NCBI GenBank assembly: GCA_964391725.1
Contig: CAYMNB010000049.1
Coordinates: forward strand, 1 to 19,420
DNA length: 19,420 bases
Reading direction: 5' to 3'
Source: SpSt-1165 sp964391725
GTDB lineage: Bacteria; Chloroflexota; Anaerolineae; Anaerolineales; Anaerolineaceae
Shown: in pieces, positions 7,225-14,418 of the stretch
Position numbering within the stretch: the stretch's first letter is position 1
Layout of the letters: the number at the start of each line of letters is the position of its first letter
The notes under the pieces: model-generated
What the model was told of the DNA's origin: nothing
Databases searched by the model: none
The model's input: the letters and a program-made list of their open reading frames with translations, nothing else
Program-made: the position numbers and the translations under genes

Positions 7225-7251
7225 TGATATCAATATGAATTGATTGTATCA
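7225..7251. promoter_or_regulatory. Dyad over the araA promoter (candidate operator) and -10 box
   Basis: TGATA-TCAAT (7225-7234) and ATTGA-(TT/G)-TATCA (7239-7251) form an interrupted palindrome around ATGA. On the minus strand the TACAAT -10 box of araA (7243-7248) lies inside it. Position and symmetry fit a repressor site, most simply for the regulator encoded at 7300-8265. Confidence 0.5.
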
Positions 7252-7299
7252 AATGAATGGTGTGATTTTACTGCTACGAAAAGGTGAAGAGTGGTGTGT

Positions 7300-8265
7300 T
7301 TACTTTTTTTCGAGTTCGAAGCGCGCCTTGATGGTGATGTCTTGCGGGTAGTTGCCAAAACGGCGGCCAAACAGGGTGACGCCGCGCACATTGTGGGCAT
7401 CAGGTTTTACACCGATGCGTACTTTGATGGCGTCACCTTTTGCCAACCCCAATTCATCGATACTCACGGATGAGGAGCGCAAGCCATCGATGTAGGAGCC
7501 GTCGCGGGAGACTTTCCAGACCTTGTGCTGGCCATACTGCGAATTTTGCGTGCCCCACCAGTCAGGTGTCAGCAAGCCGCGTTCACCGCCGAAATCAGAT
7601 GGACTGGTCCAACGGCCAATTTCGATGCCATTGATCCATACAGTGATATCGGAGGGGTATTCGAGATTGTGCAGCGGGGCTGCAGAACAGGCTTCAAAAC
7701 TGACCTCAAAAGTATCGAGGTGGATATTGCGGGGCAGACGGTTGGGGAATAGATATTCGACATAGCCCTGGTGGAACCAGATCATCTGGGCATAGATGCG
7801 TTCGGGTTCAAAGAAGGAAGCCGGGTCATCCAGCTGGCCGATGATGCCGATTTCGCCGAGGATACCGCAGGTGGGCGTGGCCTTGATCTCGCTGTAGGAG
7901 CCGATTGGCATAGAGATTTCGACATTGTCTTCTTTTTGCTTGAAATCCACCGGGAATTGAATCATGAACTGGTCATAGACGCGCCGGCACATGCGCTGCA
8001 AGCCGCGAGTGGCGGGCAGCAGTTCAGATTGCAGCAGGCCGGCTTTCTCCAACAGGTTAATATGCTGGGTGGCGGTCGAGATGGGCAGATCGAGGGCTTC
8101 GGCGATGTCGACGACAGAGCGGGCATCAGCGCCAATGAAATTCAAGATATTGACGCGTTTTTCATTGCCAAGCGCTTTGGCGACTGTTTCGATGCGACCC
8201 ACCTGGTCTTCAAAGGCGGTCACTGTCAGTACGCGCCCAGAGAATGGGGCGGGGTTTGTCTCCAT
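7300..8265 (-). CDS. ArsR-type winged-helix regulator with large C-terminal sensor-like domain
   Basis: This 321-residue protein starts with a winged helix-turn-helix of ArsR type at about residues 25-100 (ALGNEKRVNILNFIG, then DIAEALDLPISTATQHINLLEKAGLL), which binds DNA as a dimer. No metal-binding Cys pair such as ELCVCDL is seen. The remaining ~220 residues are beta-rich and Trp/Tyr-rich (DITVWINGIEIGRW, PDWWGTQNSQYGQHKVW) and I do not recognise the fold. It resembles a jelly-roll ligand-binding domain, so direct sugar sensing is plausible. Plain ArsR proteins are only about 100 residues. AGGAG precedes ATG by 6 nt. It lies immediately upstream of araA, so regulation by L-arabinose or an arabinoside is the simplest inference. 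Confidence 0.82.
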   Translation of the reverse strand: METNPAPFSGRVLTVTAFEDQVGRIETVAKALGNEKRVNILNFIGADARSVVDIAEALDLPISTATQHINLLEKAGLLQSELLPATRGLQRMCRRVYDQFMIQFPVDFKQKEDNVEISMPIGSYSEIKATPTCGILGEIGIIGQLDDPASFFEPERIYAQMIWFHQGYVEYLFPNRLPRNIHLDTFEVSFEACSAAPLHNLEYPSDITVWINGIEIGRWTSPSDFGGERGLLTPDWWGTQNSQYGQHKVWKVSRDGSYIDGLRSSSVSIDELGLAKGDAIKVRIGVKPDAHNVRGVTLFGRRFGNYPQDITIKARFELEKK

Positions 8266-8322
8266 AGGTCACTCCTTGTGGCTGCTGCGTTTCTTCCCAT
8301 AAAATATGATGCAATTAAACGC

Positions 8323-8387
8323 AATATCGTTATTCACTGTATATATTTATACATCTTTTTGCAGATAAAACAATAGTGAATGATATT
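8323..8387. promoter_or_regulatory. Promoter of the ArsR-type regulator flanked by inverted half-sites
   Basis: The arms AATATC-GTT-ATTCACT (8323-8338) and AGTGAAT-GATATT (8375-8387) are inverted copies, 7 + 6 bp perfect with a 3-nt insertion in one arm. Between them the minus strand contains TATAAA (a -10 candidate within 8341-8351). The arrangement suggests autoregulation. Confidence 0.4.
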
Positions 8388-8453
8388 TACGTATGCTCAA
8401 TGTGTTTTTGGGGAGGTTTTTCCGTCATAAAAAGACGAAACAAACCCTCACAG

Positions 8454-9623
8454 TTAATAACGACAGTTCCGCCAGAAGGCATCCAGCATCCACTGGTAGG
8501 AGGCGAGGTCGACGGTGGGCGGGATGGAGTGATCTTCGGTAAAGACGAAGCGGGCATTTCTGGCTTTCATGCCCTCCAAAAGATGTTTCGTCTCTCGCTG
8601 GATGGTGTCTTTGTCGTTGGTTTCAAGGACGCGTACATCTAATCCGCCGATGAAGACCAGGTTTTCGCCGTATTTTTCAGCGAACAGGAAGGGATCATTG
8701 CCGTCGGCTTTGCGTTCAATGGGGTTGAGGGCGTCAAAGCCGACCTCGACGATCATTTCCATCGCCTGGGCGACCGAACCGCAAGAATGCAGCACAACGG
8801 GCAGGCTCAGCGAGTGGAAGTAATCTATCATTTCTTTGTAATAGGGAAAGATCAGGTTACGGTAGGTGCGGGGTGAAGCGAACAAACCGTTCTTATAGCC
8901 AAGGTCTTCGTATAGCCACAAACCATCAGGCAAGCCGACATGATCGAACAGGTACTTAAAACTGGCGAGGAAGAAATCCGTATAAACGCGGCAATAGTCA
9001 TGAATCCAATCGGGATCAAGCAGCAAGCTTTCATACAGGGTCACATCGCCCATGGAGGAGCGCATGGCTTCAAACACATGCAGGTGGCCGAAGTAGCGCC
9101 ACACGCCAGCACCCGTGGCTTGCTGGTGATTTTCACGGGCGGTTTGCAGATTGACCCTCGCGGGATCCCAGGCAACAATGTGCGGGCGGTATTCCTGTTC
9201 CCATATCTCACGGGTCGTCAATTTAAAGGCGATATGCTCAGGGGTGCCGCTTTTGTGTTTCCAATATTTGAGGTGGGCGCCAGAGCCGTTCTCATAGACC
9301 TCCCACTCATCGGTTTCTTCAATGACTTCTTTGTGATCGATCAGGGGGTGGTAATCCCAAAAACCGTAGGTGTGCGACATGTCATACTGGAAATGCTGCC
9401 AGGCGGGCACCGGTTGCGGATATTCGCTCGCTCGCGTGACTTCCACTTCTCTGCCCGTTGCTGGATCCCAGCGCTTTTCACCTGCCTGTTTTACGACCAT
9501 TTGGGTGGGGTAGCCCTGTTGCACCCACTTGGCATAGGTCTCAGGCCAGGGGTTTCCGGTCAGGGCGGCGCGCTCAACGGTCTGTTTGGCGAATAGTCCC
9601 TTTATTAATGCCTGTGAATTCAT
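8454..9623 (-). CDS. URO-D-family cobamide methyltransferase-like protein
   Basis: This 389-residue protein has the MtaA/URO-D methyltransferase pattern: YEDLGYKNGLFASPRTYRNLIFPYYK (split across 238-263), VVLHSCGSV with H279-x-C281 (the zinc motif of this family), NPIE (about 304), GGLDVRVLET and a late HSIPPTV. Methylcobamide:CoM and O-demethylase methyltransferases use HxC plus a later Cys; I see no third Cys at the expected place (only C211 and C387 remain), so ligand four or five may be Glu or absent. It follows a RACo-like corrinoid activator gene by 43 bp, arguing for corrinoid-dependent methyl transfer. AAGGAG lies 6 nt before ATG. The methyl donor is unknown, and no corrinoid protein gene is adjacent. 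Confidence 0.82.
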   Translation of the reverse strand: MNSQALIKGLFAKQTVERAALTGNPWPETYAKWVQQGYPTQMVVKQAGEKRWDPATGREVEVTRASEYPQPVPAWQHFQYDMSHTYGFWDYHPLIDHKEVIEETDEWEVYENGSGAHLKYWKHKSGTPEHIAFKLTTREIWEQEYRPHIVAWDPARVNLQTARENHQQATGAGVWRYFGHLHVFEAMRSSMGDVTLYESLLLDPDWIHDYCRVYTDFFLASFKYLFDHVGLPDGLWLYEDLGYKNGLFASPRTYRNLIFPYYKEMIDYFHSLSLPVVLHSCGSVAQAMEMIVEVGFDALNPIERKADGNDPFLFAEKYGENLVFIGGLDVRVLETNDKDTIQRETKHLLEGMKARNARFVFTEDHSIPPTVDLASYQWMLDAFWRNCRY

Positions 9624-9666
9624 GGGAACTCCTTAATTGCAGGTTGAAAAGGGTTGGTGTTGTTAG

Positions 9667-11529
9667 TTATGGTTGGTTTTCGGGGAAAAGCAAGGCATCT
9701 ACATAGATGTCTGAAAACTCAGGGTGGGCGGTCAATTCCACATACTCCACCTGTTTGAGGATATCGTTGACATGGACGCGCTTGTTCTGCGAGAGCAGCA
9801 GGTATTTTGCACCGACGCCGGCAGCGTTGCCGACCTGTTCGAAGCGTTCCAGGGGCAATGGTGGAAACATGCCGATTTGAACCGCACTCTGCAGATCAAG
9901 GTAGGTGCCGAATGCGCCTGCCACCACAAAGCGGTCGATGGCTTGTTCGCTGATGCCGCACGCCCGCAGCAGCACCTCGACTCCTGCGCGGATGGCGCCT
10001 TTTGCCAGCTGGATCTCGTTAATGTCTTTGCGGGTGATGATGATGTCGGCGCCGTTACCGCTCTGTTCTGCGGGCACCAGCAGATATTGGCGGTTGCGGG
10101 TGCCGGTTGAGGTCACTCCGGGAACGTCAGCTCTTAACTGGCCGTTAGGGTCAATCACACCAGTGCGACTCAGTTCCGCCACGGCATCCAGGATGCCGGA
10201 ACCGCAGATGCCGATGGGTGCAGCCCCATCAATGGTCTGTACTGCGGGTTGGTGTTGGTCGATGGAGACATGCTCGATAGCGCCCGGCATAGCGCGCATG
10301 CCGTGGGTGATATGAGCGCCTTCAAAGGCAGGGCCTGAGGCACAGGAGCAGCTCAGCAAGCGTCCTTCATGCACCAGGCTGATTTCGGTGTTGGTGCCGA
10401 TATCGACAGCTACGATGGTTTGTTGTTCTTGGGCAGCCCGTCTGACTATGTCCGTGGCCAACAGCATGGCAGAATGGTCTGCACCGACAAAGCCGGCGAT
10501 ATTGGGCGGCATATAAAGATAGGCGCTGATGGCAGCCGACAATCCCATATCGTTGCAGCGGCGTTCAATGGCTTTGTTCAGCGAGGCGACGTAGGGTGCC
10601 TGGGCCAATTGAGCGGCTGGTATGCCCAGGAACAAGTGATGAATGGCGGTGTTGCCGACGAAAACACAATCGACGATCTGCGCAGGGGTGGCATTTATCT
10701 GCTGGCCGAGCTGGCTGATAAGGTTGTTAACACCATCCACCAGTCGCTGCTGCAGGATGTCTGCGCCTTCTGTGTTTTCATTGGCAAATTGAATACGGCT
10801 GACCACATCTTCGCCATAGGGGATTTGAGGGTTGGTGATGCCGGTTCTGGCGAGAATATCGCCGCTTTCCAGATCAACCAGATAGCCAGCGATCTTGGTG
10901 GTGCCGATATCGACAGCCAGCCCGTAAACGGGGATATGCTGCGGCAGGAGGGCGATGACTTCGCGGGATTGGCGCACCACTGCTCGTATGTGCCAGTCAT
11001 TTTCGCGCAAATCGTTCGATAAGCGTGTCAGAAGCGGGAAATGGATCTCAGCCCCGATACAGCCCTGCTCTGCCAGCGCATCTTGCAGACGGGTGGCATC
11101 CGACCGCAGGTCCTGCACGGTGGGCGGTGTGAGGGAAAGGTCAAACCAGGTGATGAGGGGATCAATCTCAATATGGCCATCTTCGCCTTCAATTTGCAGG
11201 CGTTGGGCGGTAGTCAACGAGTCAGGCGGCAGGTAAAGTCGGGCGTCACTGCACAGACTGGTCTGGCAAGCAAGACGCATACCCTGCGCCATATCGTGAG
11301 GAGTAAGGGCTTCAGCTTCAGTGTCGGTGATAGCTGTAAGGTCACCCTCCATGTGCTGGACTCTGCATTTACCGCACCAACCTTCACCGCCACACACGGC
11401 ATTGATCTGTACGCCGGCTTGCTGGACGACTTGCAAAATGGTCAGGTCAGCGGCTGCAGTTAACCGCAGACCAATCGGTTCGAGATCAAGGGTGAAGGAA
11501 GCGGTGGGTTTCTCGTGTAAGGGAGTCAT
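9667..11529 (-). CDS. [2Fe-2S] ferredoxin-ASKHA ATPase, corrinoid reductive activator (RACo-like)
   Basis: The 620-residue protein uses ATP to push an electron onto inactive Co(II) corrinoid proteins, restoring Co(I). The N-terminal plant-type ferredoxin domain has C46, C52, C55 (VCGGEGWCGKC) and C88 (LACQT) as [2Fe-2S] ligands. A linker leads to the ASKHA ATPase: AVDIGTTK (205-212), NPQIPYGEDVVSRI, FVGADHSAMLL, AVDIGTNTEISLV, CASGPAFEGAHITHGMRA, CGSGILDAVAEL and VAGAFGTYLD. Length and order match the RACo/RamA-like family (DUF4445-type), in which the C-terminal part holds the ATP site. AAGGA lies just before ATG. It is first in a probable operon with the URO-D methyltransferase at 8454-9623; the corrinoid protein partner must lie elsewhere. 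Confidence 0.92.
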   Translation of the reverse strand: MTPLHEKPTASFTLDLEPIGLRLTAAADLTILQVVQQAGVQINAVCGGEGWCGKCRVQHMEGDLTAITDTEAEALTPHDMAQGMRLACQTSLCSDARLYLPPDSLTTAQRLQIEGEDGHIEIDPLITWFDLSLTPPTVQDLRSDATRLQDALAEQGCIGAEIHFPLLTRLSNDLRENDWHIRAVVRQSREVIALLPQHIPVYGLAVDIGTTKIAGYLVDLESGDILARTGITNPQIPYGEDVVSRIQFANENTEGADILQQRLVDGVNNLISQLGQQINATPAQIVDCVFVGNTAIHHLFLGIPAAQLAQAPYVASLNKAIERRCNDMGLSAAISAYLYMPPNIAGFVGADHSAMLLATDIVRRAAQEQQTIVAVDIGTNTEISLVHEGRLLSCSCASGPAFEGAHITHGMRAMPGAIEHVSIDQHQPAVQTIDGAAPIGICGSGILDAVAELSRTGVIDPNGQLRADVPGVTSTGTRNRQYLLVPAEQSGNGADIIITRKDINEIQLAKGAIRAGVEVLLRACGISEQAIDRFVVAGAFGTYLDLQSAVQIGMFPPLPLERFEQVGNAAGVGAKYLLLSQNKRVHVNDILKQVEYVELTAHPEFSDIYVDALLFPENQP

Positions 11530-11597
11530 AAGTCCTTATTCTACTCCGTTTTATGGAAGAATGGGCGGCAGTTTTTTAATGAAAATGGGGCTTCTGT

Positions 11598-11603
11598 TAC
11601 AAT
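11598..11603 (+). promoter_or_regulatory. Extended -10 promoter of the PD-(D/E)XK nuclease gene
   Basis: TGTTACAAT (11595-11603) is an extended -10 with one mismatch in the hexamer; a weak TTTAAT lies 17 bp upstream. The start site would be near 11610, giving a short leader with GGAG 5 nt before the ATG at 11633. The region also serves as the divergent upstream region of the RACo-like gene. Confidence 0.5.
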
Positions 11604-11632
11604 GAACCGATATACGTAGAAATGGAGCGAGT

Positions 11633-12391
11633 ATGGAGATCAGTCATCTTTCTTATAGCAGTATCAGCCTGTACCAGCGCTGCCCGCGCAAATGGAAATT
11701 CCGCTACCTTGAGAAAATTCCCACCAGAGCCAGTGAAGCATTGGCTTTCGGTGGAGCGATCCATAACGCCATTGAGGATTATCTGCGCAGCGGCGGTGAT
11801 TTGCCGGCCATCTGGGAAGCTCGCTGGGTGGAGAAATCCATGGACGAGGAAGTAGATTTTGACGCCGAAACCGATCAGGCGTTGTTTCAGCAGGGGTTGG
11901 AGATGCTGCAAAGTGAGGAAATCCTCGCTGGATTACAGACGGTCCAGCCAGCAATAGAAGACGACCAGCCCGTGATCGAGAAAAAAGTGGTGCTCACGGT
12001 GGACGATGTGCCTGTGCCGGTGATTGGTTATGTCGACATCATCACGGCAGACCAATTGCCGGGTGATTTTAAAACATCGCAAAACCGCTGGAGCGAAAGC
12101 AAAGCGGGACAGGAGATTCAACCGTTGTTTTACCTGGCCGCGCTGGAACAGGAAGGGCATGCACTGCCGGAATGGTCATTTAACCATTATGTATTGACCA
12201 AGGGCAAATACCAGTTTCAAAACCTGCGGTCAACATTTCGACCGCAGCAAAAGGACTGGCTGTTTGCGATGATTCGCAATGTCTGGGGCGGTATTGAAGC
12301 GGGGGTATTCTTCGAGAATCCCACCAGTGACTGGGCTTGCAGTGAGAAATTCTGCGAGTATTGGGCGTTGTGTCGGGGTAAATACGCCTGA
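11633..12391 (+). CDS. Stand-alone RecB/AddB-type PD-(D/E)XK nuclease with predicted Fe-S cluster
   Basis: This 252-residue protein matches the C-terminal nuclease module of RecB/AddB and Cas4. The N-terminus reads SSISLYQRCPRKWKFRY with C17, then GGAIHNAIEDYL (H44), E116 in VIEKKVVL, D135 in VIGYVDII, the DxK pair D145/K147 in GDFKTS, and the Q-motif glutamine near 163 (EIQPLFYLAAL). Three Cys near the end (C236, C241, C247) together with C17 would hold a [4Fe-4S] cluster that staples the fold. There is no helicase domain and no cas neighbour, so its job is probably DNA end processing or repair; this is inference. GGAG precedes ATG by 5 nt. It is transcribed separately from tgt. Confidence 0.85.
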   Translation: MEISHLSYSSISLYQRCPRKWKFRYLEKIPTRASEALAFGGAIHNAIEDYLRSGGDLPAIWEARWVEKSMDEEVDFDAETDQALFQQGLEMLQSEEILAGLQTVQPAIEDDQPVIEKKVVLTVDDVPVPVIGYVDIITADQLPGDFKTSQNRWSESKAGQEIQPLFYLAALEQEGHALPEWSFNHYVLTKGKYQFQNLRSTFRPQQKDWLFAMIRNVWGGIEAGVFFENPTSDWACSEKFCEYWALCRGKYA

Positions 12392-12408
12392 CCGTTGTGT
12401 AGTCGTAA

Positions 12409-12437
12409 ATGAGATGCCTGCGCCTGTCGGGTATAAT
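12409..12437 (+). promoter_or_regulatory. Promoter of the tgt operon
   Basis: A perfect TATAAT -10 box (12432-12437) is 17 bp from ATGAGA (12409-12414), which matches four of six -35 bases. Transcription would start near 12444, about 29 nt before the tgt start codon. Confidence 0.65.
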
Positions 12438-12472
12438 GAGTGGGCATTCGTAGAACAGGATAAGCGACCATC

Positions 12473-13600
12473 TTGAGCGAAAAACAACAGTGGTTCCAAT
12501 TTCAAATAGAAGCAGCCAGCGGGCAAGCGCGCGCCGGCAGGTTTTCTACCCCGCATGGCGATGTAGTGACCCCGATCTTTGCGCCGGTTGGCACGCAAGC
12601 AGCCATGAAGGGTGGCGTGACGCCGGCCCAATTGGAAGAGGCTGGCGCGAACCTGGTGCTTGCCAACACCTATCATCTGCACATCCGTCCGGGTGAAGAT
12701 CTGGTGGCGGAGATGGGGGGCTTGCATGAATTCATGCAATGGCGCGGCCCCATGTTGACGGACTCAGGCGGTTTTCAGGTATTTTCGCTGGCAAAATTGC
12801 GCAAGGTGGATGAAGACGGAGTCACCTTCCGTTCGTATCTGGATGGTTCCATGAAGCGTCTGACACCCGAAAGTTCGATTGAGATTCAGGAGAAATTGGG
12901 TGCGGATATCATCATGGCGTTCGATGAATGTGCGGAACCGTATGACCATACCTATTCCAAAGCTGCCATGGAGCGCACCCACCGCTGGGCGCAGCGCTGT
13001 CAGGAAGCCAAGAAACGAGATGATCAGGCTTTGTTCGGCATCGTGCAGGGCGGAATTTTCCCGGATTTGCGGGAGGAATCCTGCCGGGCGATCGCCGCGT
13101 TGGACACACCTGGCATCGCCATCGGTGGTTTGTCGGTAGGCGAGACCAAAGAAGAGATGAATACCGTGCTTGACCAGGTGAATGAGATTCTGCCGAAAGA
13201 CAAACCGCGTTATTTGATGGGTGTGGGATCGCCGCAAGACCTGGTCAATGGTATCCTGCGGGGGGTGGACATTTTTGACTGTGTGCTGCCGACCCGCCTT
13301 GCCCGCCACAAAGCTGCCATGACCATGACGGGCAGGATCAATTTGCAGAACGCCACCTATCGCAATGACCCGGCACCGCTGGATGAACAGTGCGGTTGCT
13401 ATACCTGCCAGCATTTCTCACGCGCTTATCTGCGGCATTTGTTCAACGCCAAAGAAGCGCTGGGTGGTACGCTGGTGTCTATTCACAATCTCTTTACATT
13501 GCTGGCATTGGTACGCCAGTGCCGCCAGGCAATCGAAGCGGACCGGTTTGCCGATTTTGCCGCCAATTTCCTCGCCAACTATCAGGACGGTTCACAATGA
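12473..13600 (+). CDS. tgt: Queuine/preQ1 tRNA-guanine transglycosylase
   Basis: The 375-residue enzyme swaps guanine 34 of GUN-anticodon tRNAs (Asp, Asn, His, Tyr) for preQ1 in bacterial queuosine synthesis. Catalytic signatures are D97 in MLTDSGGFQVFSL (general acid/base), FGIVQGG (188-194), GGLSVGE, and the nucleophile D269 in DCVLPTRLARH. The zinc site is C307, C309, C312 (CGCYTC) and H338 (SIHN). Length is typical. The start is TTG at 12473: no in-frame ATG occurs before residue 45, and the N-terminal FQFQIEAASGQARAGR aligns with other Tgt proteins. AGGAT lies somewhat far upstream. It is the first gene of an operon continuing into uppP with a 4-bp overlap. Confidence 0.95.
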   Translation: MSEKQQWFQFQIEAASGQARAGRFSTPHGDVVTPIFAPVGTQAAMKGGVTPAQLEEAGANLVLANTYHLHIRPGEDLVAEMGGLHEFMQWRGPMLTDSGGFQVFSLAKLRKVDEDGVTFRSYLDGSMKRLTPESSIEIQEKLGADIIMAFDECAEPYDHTYSKAAMERTHRWAQRCQEAKKRDDQALFGIVQGGIFPDLREESCRAIAALDTPGIAIGGLSVGETKEEMNTVLDQVNEILPKDKPRYLMGVGSPQDLVNGILRGVDIFDCVLPTRLARHKAAMTMTGRINLQNATYRNDPAPLDEQCGCYTCQHFSRAYLRHLFNAKEALGGTLVSIHNLFTLLALVRQCRQAIEADRFADFAANFLANYQDGSQ

Positions 13601-14418
13601 GTATCTTTCAGGCGATTATTCTTGGCATTGTGCAGGGGCTTTCTGAGTTTCTGCCTATCTCCAGTTCCGGCCATCTGGTGCTGGTACCGGCTATGCTGGG
13701 TTGGACCATTCCTGAGGACCAGGTCTTCCCCTTTGGCGTGCTGGTGCAGTTGGGCACATTGGCGGCTGTGTTCATCTACTTTCGCCAAGATATATGGCTG
13801 ATGGTGAAAGGCTTTGTCAATGGCCTGCGAGAAAAAGCGCCTTTCAAAGAAGCGGACAGTCGGCGTGCCTGGCTGATCATCCTGGCAACCATTCCGGCAG
13901 GTGTGATCGGGTTGCTGTTGGAAGATGTGGTCGAAGAAGCCTTCAAAAGTCCGCTGGCGGCGGGTTTGTTCCTGCTATTGACAGCGGTGATTTTGTGGGT
14001 GTCTGAGCACATTTCTCACCAAGAGCGAATTTTGGATGATATCCACTGGCGGGATGCGGTCTGGATCGGACTGGGACAGGCGCTGGCCATCTTTCCGGGC
14101 GTGTCACGTTCAGGTGCAACCATTGCCAGCGGGGTTGTGCGGGGGATCAACCGGCGGGATGCAGCACGGTTTTCTTTCCTGATGTCGATTCCCATCATGC
14201 TGGCGGCAGGCTTGCTGGGCTTGCGTGACTTGCTGGCGATCGAGAACCTGGCGGCTTTCCTGCCTTCGATGGTGATCGGGTTTGTTACTGCGGGGGTGGT
14301 GGGGTACTTCTCCATTGCCTGGCTGCTGAAATTCATGCGTGAACGATCGTTGAAATTATTCTCCTATTATTGCGTTGCCTTTTCTGTAGCGGCATTGATG
14401 GTGATTTATGTTTTTTAG
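13597..14418 (+). CDS. uppP: Undecaprenyl-diphosphatase
   Basis: This 273-residue integral membrane enzyme (UppP/BacA) dephosphorylates undecaprenyl diphosphate, recycling the lipid carrier of cell-wall synthesis and giving bacitracin tolerance. Both active-site motifs are visible: QGLSEFLPISSSGH (13-26, with E17 and the conserved SSSGH) and PGVSRSGAT (167-175, with R171). Hydrophobic stretches through the protein are consistent with its multi-span topology. The frame extends far upstream inside tgt, but the conserved N-terminus begins at the ATG at 13597, which overlaps the tgt stop as ATGA and has AGGACGG upstream. Function is unrelated to tRNA modification, so the operon link is probably convenience or shared growth-rate control. 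Confidence 0.95.
   Translation: MSIFQAIILGIVQGLSEFLPISSSGHLVLVPAMLGWTIPEDQVFPFGVLVQLGTLAAVFIYFRQDIWLMVKGFVNGLREKAPFKEADSRRAWLIILATIPAGVIGLLLEDVVEEAFKSPLAAGLFLLLTAVILWVSEHISHQERILDDIHWRDAVWIGLGQALAIFPGVSRSGATIASGVVRGINRRDAARFSFLMSIPIMLAAGLLGLRDLLAIENLAAFLPSMVIGFVTAGVVGYFSIAWLLKFMRERSLKLFSYYCVAFSVAALMVIYVF

Noticed and set aside
7771..8376. 201-codon plus-strand frame opposite the ArsR-type regulator gene
   Set aside because: It is antisense to a gene with a clear HTH and RBS, and the translated product resembles no family.
10369..11022. 217-codon plus-strand frame opposite the RACo-like gene
   Set aside because: It is antisense to well-conserved ASKHA motifs; no RBS and no domain.
11633..12391. 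Cas4 as a specific call for the PD-(D/E)XK nuclease
   Set aside because: No cas genes or CRISPR repeats occur anywhere in the window; the broader RecB/AddB-type nuclease call is safer.
12764..13414. 216-codon minus-strand frame opposite tgt
   Set aside because: It overlaps the tgt catalytic core in antisense; no start signals or homology pattern.
13390..13596. Possible N-terminal extension of uppP
   Set aside because: The extra residues come from the tgt coding region in another frame; the conserved UppP N-terminus and a good RBS mark the ATG at 13597.
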